Positions 37,887 through 47,442 are shown, counted from the stretch's first letter. The stretch: DNA of 64,000 bases from Methylophilus sp. QUAN (GCF_015354445.1 NZ_JADKYT010000001.1:62001-126000); one strand, 5' to 3'. Numbers and translations are program-made. The notes: a model not told the origin generated them from the letters alone.

Positions 37887-39545
37887 TTGAAACAAACGAT
37901 CACAGCACTCATTCTGCAAGCGGTGAAACCGCTGGTAGAAGATACCTCCAGCCTCAATATCATTCTTGAGCGGCCAAAGTCTGCCGACCACGGCGATTTT
38001 GCGACCAATATCGCCATGCAACTGGCCAAGCCTTTAAAGCAAAACCCACGTGCGATTGCGCAGCAGATTATTGATGGCTTGCCCGCCAACAATGTCATTA
38101 GCAAAGTCGATATAGCGGGTGCAGGCTTTATTAACTTCTTTGTCTCGGCTGACAGCAAACAGGCAATTGTGCACGAGGTGCTGCAAGCAGGGGCTGGGTT
38201 TGGCCGCAACCAGGCTGGCCAGGCTGAAAAAGTGCAGGTGGAGTTTGTCTCGGCCAACCCGACCGGACCGTTGCACGTCGGTCATGGCCGTGGCGCCGCA
38301 GTGGGTGACTGCTTGTGCCGCCTGCTGGATGCCAATGGCTGGGACGTGACGCGTGAGTTTTATTACAACGATGCTGGTGCCCAGATCGACAATCTGACCA
38401 AGTCAGTCTTGGCACGTGTGCAAGGCATCAACCCTGATGATGCAGGCTTCCCGGAAGACGGCTACCGCGGCGACTATATTGTCGATATTGCGCAAGCCTA
38501 CCTGGCCAAAGCCACTATTATTGCTGACGACATGCAAGTGACCGCCAGCGGCGATGTGAATGATACCGAGTCCATCCGCAAATTTGCCGTGGCTTATTTG
38601 CGTCACGAGCAAGATCTGGACTTGCAAGCTTTCCAGATCAAGTTTGATGTGTTTTCACTCGAAAGTGCCTTATATAGCGAAGGCAAAGTAGAAAACACCG
38701 TGCAATCCCTGATCGCCAGCGGCCACACCTACGAGCTGGATGACGCCTTGTGGCTGCGCACCACCGAATTTGGCGATGATAAAGACCGCGTCATGCGCAA
38801 AAAAGAAGGTGGTTTCACCTATTTTGTGCCGGATGTCGCTTATCACCGCGAAAAATGGAACCGTGGTTTTAAACGCGTGATCAACGAGCAGGGCGCAGAC
38901 CATCACAGCACGATTACCCGTGTGCGTGCAGGCTTGCAGGCGCTGGACGTCGGCATCCCGCAAGGCTGGCCGGAATACGTACTACACCAGATGGTGACCG
39001 TGATGCGCGGTGGCGAAGAGGTCAAATTGTCCAAACGCGCCGGTAGCTACGTCACTTTGCGTGACCTGATTGAAGAGGTCGGCTGCGACGCCACGCGTTA
39101 TTTCCTGGCTGCCCGCAGCCCGGATTCGCAACTGGTGTTTGATATCGACCTGGCACGCGCGCAAACCAACGACAACCCGGTCTATTACATTCAGTATGCA
39201 CATGCCCGCATCTGCAGCGTGCTCAACCAGTGGAACGGCGATGCAGCCAATTTAACGGCGGCTGAACTGTCGCCACTGCAAAGCGCCACAGAAACAGCGC
39301 TAATGCAAGCGCTGGGCCAATACCCTGAAGTGGTGAGCAGTGCCTGCCAGGCATTGGCACCACATATGGTGGCCAACTACCTCAAGGAGCTAGCCAGTGC
39401 CTTGCATAGTTATTACAATGACACCAAATTTTTGGTGGATGACGAACAAGTCAAACTGGCACGTTTGGCGCTGATCACCGCCACCCGCACGGTGTTGCGT
39501 AATGGCTTGGCGTTATTGGGCGTTGGCGCGCCGGAAAAAATGTAA
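37887..39545 (+). CDS. argS: Arginyl-tRNA synthetase
   Basis: 552 aa, class I. N-terminal Add1 domain, HIGH-type motif as [12 protein letters not shown] near residue 130, and KLSKRAG in place of the classical KMSKS. The DALR anticodon-binding domain is at the C-terminus ([11 protein letters not shown]). The only reasonable start is TTG at 37887; a stop lies eight codons upstream in frame and there is no ribosome site. The inverted repeat abutting the start may matter for regulation. Confidence 0.95.
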   Translation: MKQTITALILQAVKPLVEDTSSLNIILERPKSADHGDFATNIAMQLAKPLKQNPRAIAQQIIDGLPANNVISKVDIAGAGFINFFVSADSKQAIVHEVLQAGAGFGRNQAGQAEKVQVEFVSANPTGPLHVGHGRGAAVGDCLCRLLDANGWDVTREFYYNDAGAQIDNLTKSVLARVQGINPDDAGFPEDGYRGDYIVDIAQAYLAKATIIADDMQVTASGDVNDTESIRKFAVAYLRHEQDLDLQAFQIKFDVFSLESALYSEGKVENTVQSLIASGHTYELDDALWLRTTEFGDDKDRVMRKKEGGFTYFVPDVAYHREKWNRGFKRVINEQGADHHSTITRVRAGLQALDVGIPQGWPEYVLHQMVTVMRGGEEVKLSKRAGSYVTLRDLIEEVGCDATRYFLAARSPDSQLVFDIDLARAQTNDNPVYYIQYAHARICSVLNQWNGDAANLTAAELSPLQSATETALMQALGQYPEVVSSACQALAPHMVANYLKELASALHSYYNDTKFLVDDEQVKLARLALITATRTVLRNGLALLGVGAPEKM

Positions 39546-39587
39546 GCATCCCTTTAATGACTGCTGAATTGATTGGTTAACCTCACA

Positions 39588-40178
39588 ATGAGTCGCGACT
39601 ACAAACCCTCACAAGCCAAAGCAAAAAGCAAAAGCAGCGGCAGCACTTTCTTTAACGGCCTGCTGGTCGGCCTGTTTTTGGGTGTCGCGTTAACCGTGGC
39701 CCTGATTATCTACATCAAAGGTGATCACAGCCCATTCTCCAGCGCATTCAAAAAAGACGAGGGCCAGCAAGAAATCCCGATCAAGAACACCGTCACCGAA
39801 GAAGAAGTCAAACCTGGTAGCGCCTCTATTGAGGACCCGAACAAGTTTGATTTCTATACCATTTTGCCCGACACCGAGAGCAAAATCAGTGAACAGCAAG
39901 TGAAAAAAAACCCGACCATCAAGCAAGAAAGCTATTTTGTGCAAGTCGGCGCCTTTGCCAAAGAAGATGATGCCAACAATCTCAAAACCCGCTTGGCCCT
40001 GGTTGGTTTTGAAGCGTTTGTACAAACCGCAGAAATCCCCAACAAAGGCACCATGCACCGGGTGCGTATTGGCCCGCTCAATGACTTGGCCAAAATCAAC
40101 AAAATTAGCCACGATCTGGAAACCAATGGCTTCCAGGCCAATCTGATCAAGGTCAATATCGAATCTTCCACCCATTAA
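39588..40178 (+). CDS. SPOR-domain membrane protein
   Basis: 196 aa. Short basic N-terminus (DYKPSQAKAKSKSSG), one membrane helix at ~25-45 (GLLVGLFLGVALTVALIIYI), a charged linker, and a C-terminal SPOR domain (YFVQVGAFAKEDDANNLKTR ... RVRIGPLNDL). SPOR domains bind denuded glycan at the septum, so it is probably a cell-division or wall-associated protein. I chose ATG 39588; a TTG five codons upstream is less likely. It follows argS by 42 bp, a common pairing. Confidence 0.88.
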   Translation: MSRDYKPSQAKAKSKSSGSTFFNGLLVGLFLGVALTVALIIYIKGDHSPFSSAFKKDEGQQEIPIKNTVTEEEVKPGSASIEDPNKFDFYTILPDTESKISEQQVKKNPTIKQESYFVQVGAFAKEDDANNLKTRLALVGFEAFVQTAEIPNKGTMHRVRIGPLNDLAKINKISHDLETNGFQANLIKVNIESSTH

Positions 40179-40250
40179 TGCGGTTGTCATCGTATGCACA
40201 GCTGCCACGTTAATGCATGATGTTCCACAAAACTTTAGGAAACTGACTTT

Positions 40251-40898
40251 ATGAAAAATATGTTGTTGAGTTTGATGCTTTGGGCTGGCTTTACGGCGAC
40301 CTCAGCACTGGCAGACCCGCAAATGGGTGAACAGTTTGATCAGGTTGCGCAGCAAATCACGACCGACCAACCGGCCAAAATTGAAGTCATGGAATTGTTC
40401 TGGTACGGCTGCCCGCACTGTTACCACATGGAGCAGCCTTTACAAGCCTGGGTGAAAAAACTGCCCGCAGATGTATACTTCAAACGCATCCCAGCCTTGC
40501 CAAACGCAGGCTGGGCTCCGTTAGCTAAAACCTATTTTGCCATGCAAGAACTCGGCGTGCTGGAAAAACTGCATAGCCAGTTATTTGACGCCATCCACAA
40601 AAGCAAAACCCTGAGCCAACAGGCTGACGAAGCGTCTTTGATCGATTGGGTGACCAAGCAAGGTGGTCTCGATAAAATCAAAGTTGAAAAAGCATTCAAG
40701 TCATTCGCGATTAACATGCAAATGAATAAAGCCATGCAAACTTTCCGCGCTTCAGGCGCGACTGGCGTTCCTGCCCTGATTATCGACGGTAAATTCATCA
40801 CCGGTAGCTCCATGGCCGGTGGCAATGAAGCAGCCCTGCAAACCGCTGACTTTATTATTCAGAATGTGCGCAAAGACAGAGCAGCTGGTAAAAAGTAA
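40251..40898 (+). CDS. dsbA: Thiol:disulfide interchange protein DsbA
   Basis: 215 aa. Signal peptide ends near SALA (residue 21). The thioredoxin-fold active site is Cys54-Pro-His-Cys57 in FWYGCPHCYHME, and the cis-Pro loop is TGVPALIIDG. It oxidises cysteine pairs of periplasmic proteins; XoxF (vicinal Cys pair) and TpsA (C-terminal pair) are possible clients. It follows the SPOR gene and ends in a strong terminator. Confidence 0.94.
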   Translation: MKNMLLSLMLWAGFTATSALADPQMGEQFDQVAQQITTDQPAKIEVMELFWYGCPHCYHMEQPLQAWVKKLPADVYFKRIPALPNAGWAPLAKTYFAMQELGVLEKLHSQLFDAIHKSKTLSQQADEASLIDWVTKQGGLDKIKVEKAFKSFAINMQMNKAMQTFRASGATGVPALIIDGKFITGSSMAGGNEAALQTADFIIQNVRKDRAAGKK

Positions 40899-40913
40899 AT
40901 CTCCGCTTGAATT

Positions 40914-40948
40914 AAAAAACGCCCGATGCCCCACATCAGGCGTTTTTT
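40914..40948 (+). terminator. Terminator after dsbA
   Basis: AAAAAACGCC-GATG paired with CATC-GGCGTTTTTT with one mismatch, ending in six T. Confidence 0.9.
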
Positions 40949-40967
40949 ATTGAGTACTAGCTTTTTC

Positions 40968-41515
40968 TTTCGCCTCTCGGCGAGTCACTTTCTGGTGCTT
41001 GTCCCCCAGAAAGTAACCAAAGAGGACGACACCCAGCCATCACGGCCTTCGGCTCCCTTGCGTTGCTCGTCAAAATAAGCGGTCACGAAACTCAACCTGG
41101 CAGCTCACACAAAACGTGAGCTGCTGCGGGATTCGGACAGTCGCTCCCTCTACTCTTATTTTGTCTCCGCTACTCAGCGTGATGGAATGGGATTATTCTC
41201 GCCAAACTCACATAGTAGAAGTTCGGATGGTTCAAAAACCAGATTCTTTTTCTTCAATTCGCGAATGGTTGCAGTCGTATGGTGTTCGGGGTCCCAATCT
41301 GCCGCGCCGAGCAACGCAGGGTTGGCGGGAGTTCTCGGCCATCGGCTGTCTGAGCTCCGCAACAAGCCACGTTCTATGTGGCTTGTCAGGGCGAGTTTCG
41401 ATGGACGCCCGGCAATTCGAGTAGCACAGGATACAAGCGGAAGTTGGGGTGCACTTTCTTTTGGTTACTTGTTCTTTGTGCAAGCAAAGAAAAGTAACTC
41501 GCCAAAAAGGCGAAA
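40968..41515. repeat. Dispersed structured repeat, copy C (~548 bp)
   Basis: Same orientation as copies A and B. Starts TTTCGCCTCTCGGCGAGTCA and ends AGTAACTCGCCAAAAAGGCGAAAA. It carries the same set of hairpins; the middle one reads CAGCTCAC/GTGAGCTG. It lies between dsbA and the convergent K+ channel gene. Confidence 0.88.
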
Positions 41516-41560
41516 AGCAACGCCCCAATCACCTTACACAATCATTCAAACTAAAACACT

Positions 41561-43261
41561 CTAGCGCCCACCAGCCTTAAGCCAACGCCCAATCCAGGTT
41601 TCCGGCATCTCCGTCCCCGTCACCAGGTAATGCAAGGTTTTAATATCATGCATCACAAAACGCTGTATCGATTTCGCCTGGTCCAGACCACAACACAAAA
41701 TCGTGTCGCCAATTTGCAAGGGCGTAGATAACTCCGGCAATAACATCTTTTGCTCACCGCGCACCAGCATCAGCGGTACCACCGGCATTTCATGTCGCTG
41801 CTGCCCGGCCGGACGCATCATCAAATGTTTAAGTGCAGGCAGTATGCCTTGCTCCATCAGCGCGCACACGGCCACCGCCATGTCGTCCGCAATGGTGATA
41901 TCCCAGGTATCAGGCACTTGCTCGCCTAATTTTGAAACCAGTTGCGCAATGACAGCATTGGCCCAGGCGTTGCCCTGATGCCGCGCAGTCACTAGAAACT
42001 CCGCCAGCATGGGCGACACCATATAAGACAAGCAGGTATGCGCAATCACATCGCTAGGTTGCATCGTGATATCAGCATTAAAGTGCTGAAACAGGGGATC
42101 GTTATGCCGTTTGTTTTTGCGGATGATGACGAACAGCTTGGGATTCAGTTCGAGCGCCGTCATCACGATCGACAAGTTGTTAATATCATTGTCGGTGCCG
42201 GCAACGATACCCACCGCATTTTCTACCCCGGCCTGCTGCAAAATATGCGATTCCACACCACTGCCGATAATACAGTCCTCACATTGCGTGCCTTGCGGGT
42301 CGGCTTCAATAATGGTGACATGCATCTCGCCATTTTGCAGGCTGCTCACAACTGACTTGCCAAAACGACCGAAACCACAGGCAATCCAATGCCCTTGCGG
42401 CACCGGCGCTGGCGTGGCAATCGCATCTCCCGGCGCCCTGGTCAGCCATTCGTGCAACAAATAAGTACCCAGCGCGTTCAGGCGCATGGCCAGATGTTCG
42501 CCAAAAATATTGTAAGGGTTAATAATGCGGTCAGTGCCAAACGAGGCCATATTGGCGGCAATCACATCATTCTGCACGCGTGCCAGCACCGGCAAATCGG
42601 GCTTGATCAGCTTCACAGCCACCGAAATCGCCAGGTTGGCATGGTCATCATCGGTCAGCGCGGCCACCCCACGGCACATCGGGTTTTTAATGCCTGCATA
42701 AAGCAACACTTCTGACAATTTGGCGTCTGCACACAAATGCGGAATATAGAACTGGTAATCGGTCATTTCCAGTTCATTGATACGCTCCGGCGAAATTTCC
42801 AGCACCACGACACGTAACTCATTTTTATCCAGCGCCCGCACCAGTTCGCCACCCGTCTCACCATAGCCACAAATCAGGTAAAACGGCTCCATCAGGTTGC
42901 GCACATCGCGCTGAAACATGGCATTTTTAAAGGCCAGTTTTAAGGCGGACTCCTGAAACAGGGCAATAATCGCGCCGATGGCATAAAACCAGGAAATGAC
43001 CGTCAGGTAAATCGAAAAAGTCATCCACAAGCGCTGATGCGTGGTGAACGGGTAGGGGATTTCACCAAAACCAATGGTGGTGGCGGTGTAGCTCAGGATA
43101 TAAAACGCATCAAAAAAACCGTAGCGATAAGGCTGACCATGATCATCCACACCTGGGATGAGTACAAAACCAATCAGCGCGATCGCATAGCTAATAATGA
43201 CCATGAGCAGCGGCGCACGCATACGCCGCAAGATCAGGAAGATGATTTGATTGAGACTCAC
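41561..43261 (-). CDS. Potassium channel protein with two RCK (TrkA-N) domains
   Basis: 566 aa. Two membrane helices flank a pore loop with filter TTIGFGE (TIGFG at 62-66), so it is a two-TM channel. Two Rossmann RCK domains follow (YLICGYGETGGELVRAL and IACGFGRFGKSVV), each with a TrkA-C-like tail. Filter TIGFG is the usual K+ type. The start is GTG with GGGGA upstream. The small DUF6394 gene lies 21 bp upstream on the same strand. Confidence 0.9.
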   Translation of the reverse strand: MSLNQIIFLILRRMRAPLLMVIISYAIALIGFVLIPGVDDHGQPYRYGFFDAFYILSYTATTIGFGEIPYPFTTHQRLWMTFSIYLTVISWFYAIGAIIALFQESALKLAFKNAMFQRDVRNLMEPFYLICGYGETGGELVRALDKNELRVVVLEISPERINELEMTDYQFYIPHLCADAKLSEVLLYAGIKNPMCRGVAALTDDDHANLAISVAVKLIKPDLPVLARVQNDVIAANMASFGTDRIINPYNIFGEHLAMRLNALGTYLLHEWLTRAPGDAIATPAPVPQGHWIACGFGRFGKSVVSSLQNGEMHVTIIEADPQGTQCEDCIIGSGVESHILQQAGVENAVGIVAGTDNDINNLSIVMTALELNPKLFVIIRKNKRHNDPLFQHFNADITMQPSDVIAHTCLSYMVSPMLAEFLVTARHQGNAWANAVIAQLVSKLGEQVPDTWDITIADDMAVAVCALMEQGILPALKHLMMRPAGQQRHEMPVVPLMLVRGEQKMLLPELSTPLQIGDTILCCGLDQAKSIQRFVMHDIKTLHYLVTGTEMPETWIGRWLKAGGR

Positions 43262-43282
43262 GACTGTCCCCGTTGCTGCACC

Positions 43283-43657
43283 TTAGCGGCGCAAGGTCAC
43301 GGTTTCGTAAATCAGCAAAATCACTGAGGTGATATTAGCCAGGAAAGCACCGCCAGACAAAGAAACAATGCCCACAATCACCTCGGGCTCGGCGCCTTTG
43401 CTCCCTGCCACCACCCAGATAATCGCGGCGGCAATCAGTTGTATGTCAGCCACCAGGCTGGTCGCCAGGTGAATCGCGCCAATCTGGGTACGGTCGCCAA
43501 ACTTGAGCACGGTGGCAATCAGGTTCACCACAATCGCCACATATAACTCGTAATGCAAGTGATGTTGCGGATTATCAATCTCGCCTACAAAAAAACCAAA
43601 ATTGAGTGTCATGGCCAGAATAATAAAAAAGCCAAAAATCACTTTTTCCAAATTCAT
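43283..43657 (-). CDS. Small four-helix membrane protein (DUF6394)
   Basis: 124 aa with four hydrophobic segments (KVIFGFFIILAMTLNFGFF, VAIVVNLIATVL, IQLIAAAIIWVVAG, GAFLANITSVILLIY). It resembles DUF6394, which I recall as a neighbour of TrkA-type channels. Function unknown; the tight link to the K+ channel gene suggests an accessory subunit. GGGGGAAA is the ribosome site. Confidence 0.75.
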   Translation of the reverse strand: MNLEKVIFGFFIILAMTLNFGFFVGEIDNPQHHLHYELYVAIVVNLIATVLKFGDRTQIGAIHLATSLVADIQLIAAAIIWVVAGSKGAEPEVIVGIVSLSGGAFLANITSVILLIYETVTLRR

Positions 43658-43717
43658 TTAGGTTTCCCCCGACGATTGTTTTATGGCATTCTACCCGATT
43701 AAAATTTGTTTACCCCG

Positions 43718-44536
43718 ATGTTTTTTATGTCACAAAACCCTGTGCCTGCCATGCGTATTTTAATTACCGGCGCCTCCAGCGGCCTAGGAGCGGCCATGGC
43801 TGCTGCCTACGCCAGAGAATATGGCGGGAAGCTGGTGCTGGCTTTGTGCGGCAGAAACGAAGCCGCATTGCAAACGCTGGCAGACAGCTTAAAACAGCAA
43901 TATCAAACCACCTGCGTCATTTATTGCGTGGATGTGCGTGTCGCCGAGCAAATGCAATCCATGGCTCAGGACTTTTTACACCGCTTTGGTACGCCGCACA
44001 TCGTTATCGGCAATGCCGGTGTCAGCCGTGGCACCTTAACCGAATTTGCCGAAGACATCCCGGCATTTCAAGCCGTGTTTGAAACCAATGTCATGGGCCT
44101 GGTACACACCTTCCAACCTCTGATCGAGGCTATGAAAACCAGGGCGGCCAAAGGTGAGCCTGCGCAATTGGTTGGCATTGCCAGCGTCGCCGGTATCCGC
44201 GGCCTGCCAGGCTCGGGTGCTTATAGTGCCAGCAAGGCTGCGGCGATCACCTACCTCGAAAGCCTGCGCGTCGAAATGCAACTATACGGCATCGCTGTCA
44301 CCACCATTGCCCCGGGTTATATCCGCACGCCAATGACTGATATCAATACTTACCCCATGCCGTTTTTAATGGATGCCGATGTGTTTGCGCGCAAAGCCGT
44401 GCGGGCGATTGCCGCACAACGCCGCTTTACTGTGATTCCGTGGCAAATGGGCATCGTCGCGCGTCTGATGCGATTATTACCTGCATGCGTGTGGGACTTC
44501 ATCATGAAAAAAGCCCCGCACAAAGCGAGGCTTTAA
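43718..44536 (+). CDS. Short-chain dehydrogenase/reductase (SDR)
   Basis: 272 aa from ATG 43718; ATG 43727 or 43754 (MRILITGASSGLG) are alternatives and no ribosome site decides. The nucleotide motif is TGASSGLG, then NAG (VIGNAGVSRG), the catalytic Ser in IASVAG and YSASK (Tyr-X3-Lys), followed by APGYIRTPMT. A C-terminal hydrophobic stretch suggests membrane contact. The substrate is unknown. A TAAAAT at 43700-43705 may be its -10. Confidence 0.85.
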   Translation: MFFMSQNPVPAMRILITGASSGLGAAMAAAYAREYGGKLVLALCGRNEAALQTLADSLKQQYQTTCVIYCVDVRVAEQMQSMAQDFLHRFGTPHIVIGNAGVSRGTLTEFAEDIPAFQAVFETNVMGLVHTFQPLIEAMKTRAAKGEPAQLVGIASVAGIRGLPGSGAYSASKAAAITYLESLRVEMQLYGIAVTTIAPGYIRTPMTDINTYPMPFLMDADVFARKAVRAIAAQRRFTVIPWQMGIVARLMRLLPACVWDFIMKKAPHKARL

Positions 44537-44553
44537 TCACGACACTGACCGGA

Positions 44554-44889
44554 TCAGGTCAAATCTTTAATCGTTTCGGTTGAACCATTGGTTTTCACCG
44601 AAGCAATGCCATTATCACGCCCAGCTTCCGCAGAGTACATCTGGCTGGTGCCGATGACCTGGCTATTGCCTGCCAGCAAATTAAAATAAGGGCAACCATC
44701 TTTGGCCGTCAGTTTCTGATAACGCTCATCCAAAGGACTGTTTTTTTGCACAGACTCAATGCCGTTTTGTGCCGCCGCTTTGGTGGTGTACTGTTCACTT
44801 TTAAGAATCTGCTCACCATTACCCGCCTTCAATGCAAAACTGAATTGACCGTTCGCATCACTTTTTGTTAGTTCAAACCAACCTGCCAT
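44554..44889 (-). CDS. YegP-family protein (DUF1508)
   Basis: 111 aa made of two ~50-residue DUF1508 repeats: FELTKSDANGQFSFALKAGNGEQIL...YTTKAAAQNGIESVQ and PYFNLLAGNSQVIGTS...YSAEAGRDNGIASVK. Small cytoplasmic protein of unknown function. GAGGAG lies 7 nt before the ATG. Its stop is 17 nt from the convergent SDR stop. Confidence 0.9.
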   Translation of the reverse strand: MAGWFELTKSDANGQFSFALKAGNGEQILKSEQYTTKAAAQNGIESVQKNSPLDERYQKLTAKDGCPYFNLLAGNSQVIGTSQMYSAEAGRDNGIASVKTNGSTETIKDLT

Positions 44890-44975
44890 CGCTCGCTCCT
44901 CTGTCTATCATCAATAAAGAAATTCTTACAACGATTCCAGGTTCATCTTGCGTTTTCAGCTCATGTTTGTAAAGC

Positions 44976-45009
44976 GCCGTTCTTTTTAAACCGTTTTAAA
45001 AAGAACGGC
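44976..45009. repeat. Perfect 15-bp inverted repeat, 4-nt loop
   Basis: GCCGTTCTTTTTAAA, loop CCGT, TTTAAAAAGAACGGC. It lies between the ettA terminator and yegP. The A/T runs are inside the stem, so it is not a standard terminator; it may be a leader hairpin of yegP or a back-up stop. Confidence 0.75.
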
Positions 45010-45044
45010 TGTGGATGATTTACAACATCCCTTAACATTCGCCA

Positions 45045-45075
45045 TAAAAAAGCCCATTCAATCGAATGGGCTTTT
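45045..45075 (-). terminator. Terminator of ettA
   Basis: AAAAGCCCATTC, 4-nt loop, GAATGGGCTTTT, with six T on the minus strand. It begins 3 nt past the ettA stop. Confidence 0.9.
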
Positions 45076-45078
45076 AAG

Positions 45079-46743
45079 TTAACGCGTAATAGGTTTGTAA
45101 CGAATACGCTTGGGTTTAGCACCTTCTTCACCCAGCCGTTTTTTCTTGTCGGCTTCGTATTCCTGGTAGTTACCGTTAAAGAAGGTCCATTGTGAATCAC
45201 CTTCTGCCGCCAGAATATGCGTCGCAATCCTATCCAGGAACCAGCGGTCATGCGAGGTGACCAATACGCAACCGGCAAATTCCAGCAAGGCGTCTTCCAG
45301 CGCACGCAGGGTTTCCACGTCGAGATCGTTTGACGGTTCATCCAGCAGCAAGACGTTGGCGCCGGAAATCAGGGTTTTCGCCAGATGCAACCGGCCACGT
45401 TCACCGCCAGACAGCTGGCCAACGATTTTCTGCTGGTCGCCGCCTTTAAAGTTAAAGCGGCCGATGTAGGCACGGCTAGGCATTTCAAATTTGCCGACAC
45501 TCAACACATCCAGGCCACCAGAAATCGCCTCGAAGACGGTTTTATCGTTGTCCAAACCGTCACGGGTCTGATCGACTGCTGCCAACTTGACGGTAGGCCC
45601 GGTGATGATTTCACCACTATCTGGCTGCTCTTGTCCTTGCAGCATGCGGAACAGTGTCGATTTACCAGCACCGTTAGGGCCGATGACGCCAACAATCGCG
45701 CCTGGCGGCAAGCTGAATGATAAATTATCAATCAGCAGGCGATCACCAAAGCCTTTGGACACATTATTGAACTCAATGACCTGGTTACCCAAGCGGTCAC
45801 CTGGCGGAATAAAGATTTCCTGGGTTTCGTTACGACGCTGGTATTCAACGCTGGACATTTCTTCGTAACGTGCCAGACGCGCTTTACTCTTGCTCTGGCG
45901 GGCCTTAGCCCCCTGACGCACCCATTCCAGTTCTTGCTTCATAGCCTTACGGTGGGCATCTTCCTGTTTCTGTTCCAGGGCTAAACGGTCTTCTTTTTGC
46001 TCCAGCCAGCTGGAATAATTGCCTTTCCACGGGATACCTTCGCCACGGTCCAGTTCCAGGATCCACTCAGCCGCATTATCGAGGAAGTAACGGTCATGGG
46101 TAACAGCCACCACGGTACCCGGGAAGCGCACCAGGAACTGTTCCAGCCACTCCACAGATTCCGCATCCAGGTGGTTAGTCGGTTCGTCCAGCAGGAGCAT
46201 GTCCGGCTTGGACAGCAGCAATTTACACAAAGCCACACGGCGCTTTTCACCGCCAGACAACGGGCCTATCATGGCATCCCACGGCGGCAGGCGCAGCGCA
46301 TCGGCAGCGATTTCCAGTTGTTGTTCAACATCGCTACCACTGGCAGCGAGGATATTTTCATATTTGGCCTGTTCTTCAGCCAATTTGTCAAAGTCAGCAT
46401 CCGGTTCGGCATAAGCCGCGTAAATTTCTTCCAGCTTTTGCTTGGCTTCCATAATGGCGCCCAAACCCGCTTCGACTTCCTGACGCACAGTTTTGTCCGG
46501 ATCTAGCTGAGGCTCTTGTGGCAAATAGCCAATGGACAAATTAGGCTGCCATTGCACTTCGCCTTCGTACTCTTTATCGGCACCCGCCATGATGCGCAGC
46601 ACAGTGGATTTACCCGAACCGTTTAAACCCAGCAGGCCGATTTTGGCACCCGGGAAAAATGACAAAGAGATATTTTTAATGATTTGCCGTTTGGGCGGCA
46701 CGATTTTGCTCACGCGGAGCATGGACATCACATATTGCGCCAT
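45079..46743 (-). CDS. ettA: Energy-dependent translational throttle protein EttA (ABC-F)
   Basis: 554 aa. Two ABC domains without membrane segments: Walker A GLNGSGKST with signature LSGGEKRRVAL, then GPNGAGKST with LSGGERGRLHLAK. The arm and linker typical of EttA and the N-terminus MAQYVMSMLRVSKIVPPKRQ are present. It binds the ribosomal E site and gates early elongation according to ATP/ADP. Transcribed alone, with its own terminator. Confidence 0.95.
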   Translation of the reverse strand: MAQYVMSMLRVSKIVPPKRQIIKNISLSFFPGAKIGLLGLNGSGKSTVLRIMAGADKEYEGEVQWQPNLSIGYLPQEPQLDPDKTVRQEVEAGLGAIMEAKQKLEEIYAAYAEPDADFDKLAEEQAKYENILAASGSDVEQQLEIAADALRLPPWDAMIGPLSGGEKRRVALCKLLLSKPDMLLLDEPTNHLDAESVEWLEQFLVRFPGTVVAVTHDRYFLDNAAEWILELDRGEGIPWKGNYSSWLEQKEDRLALEQKQEDAHRKAMKQELEWVRQGAKARQSKSKARLARYEEMSSVEYQRRNETQEIFIPPGDRLGNQVIEFNNVSKGFGDRLLIDNLSFSLPPGAIVGVIGPNGAGKSTLFRMLQGQEQPDSGEIITGPTVKLAAVDQTRDGLDNDKTVFEAISGGLDVLSVGKFEMPSRAYIGRFNFKGGDQQKIVGQLSGGERGRLHLAKTLISGANVLLLDEPSNDLDVETLRALEDALLEFAGCVLVTSHDRWFLDRIATHILAAEGDSQWTFFNGNYQEYEADKKKRLGEEGAKPKRIRYKPITR

Positions 46744-46825
46744 GAGAAATTCCGGGACGGTGATTGAAAGTGCGTATTTTAATACGCGCGGTCAAAATTA
46801 GCTTGTAGATAAAAGTATTCGGCAT

Positions 46826-46851
46826 GAAAAAAGGGCCTTTCGGCCCTTTTT
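46826..46851 (-). terminator. Terminator of the Hsp20 gene
   Basis: AAAAGGGCC, loop TTTC or GAAA, GGCCCTTTTT, with A- and T-runs on both sides. Confidence 0.9.
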
Positions 46852-46862
46852 AACTTAAACAC

Positions 46863-47324
46863 TTATGCTGCGACGCGTTGTTCAATAAAGCTAGGATTGG
46901 TTTGCGCCTGCGTGCCGATCTGGATTTTTCGTGGCTTCAAGGCCTCAGGGATTTCACGCAGCAGGGCAATGGTTAACAGGCCGTTTTCAAGATTGGCACC
47001 AGTCACTTTGACATGGTCAGCCAGCTGGAACTTGTGTTCAAAATCACGCGTGGCGATCCCACGGTGCAAAAAGGTAGTTTCCTGTTGAGTTTTCGCTTTG
47101 CGGCCAGTCACACGCAACGCCTGGTGTTCGGTTTCAATCTCCAGCTCATCCTGCTGGAACCCGGCGACGGCCATCACAATTTTGTAGGCGTTTTCGTCGA
47201 CCAGTTCGATGTTATAAGGTGGATAGCTGATTTCGTTTTCACTACGCTGGTTTTCGTTGAGCATTTTAGCCAGGCGGTCAAAACCAATGGCGGTTCTGTA
47301 GAAAGGGCTTAAGTCATAAGTACG
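46863..47324 (-). CDS. ibpA: Small heat-shock protein, Hsp20/IbpA type
   Basis: 153 aa from MRTYDLSPFYRTAIGFDRL, with AAGGA 9 nt upstream; a longer frame from 47378 lacks family support. Alpha-crystallin domain at ~35-125: YPPYNIELVDENAYKIVMAV, ELEIETEHQALRVTGRK, FLHRGIATRDFEHKFQL, ENGLLTIALLREIPE. It holds aggregated proteins for disaggregation. I see no convincing sigma32 promoter. Confidence 0.9.
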   Translation of the reverse strand, partial: RTYDLSPFYRTAIGFDRLAKMLNENQRSENEISYPPYNIELVDENAYKIVMAVAGFQQDELEIETEHQALRVTGRKAKTQQETTFLHRGIATRDFEHKFQLADHVKVTGANLENGLLTIALLREIPEALKPRKIQIGTQAQTNPSFIEQRVAA

Positions 47325-47442
47325 CATAAAGTTGATCCTTGTAAAAATAAAGCGATTAACATGAATTTCAGACCTCAAACTGCAAGCATCTGTATTTTCA
47401 ATATGGGAATACGCTTTATTTTTTCAAGGGCCAGCGAGCAGG

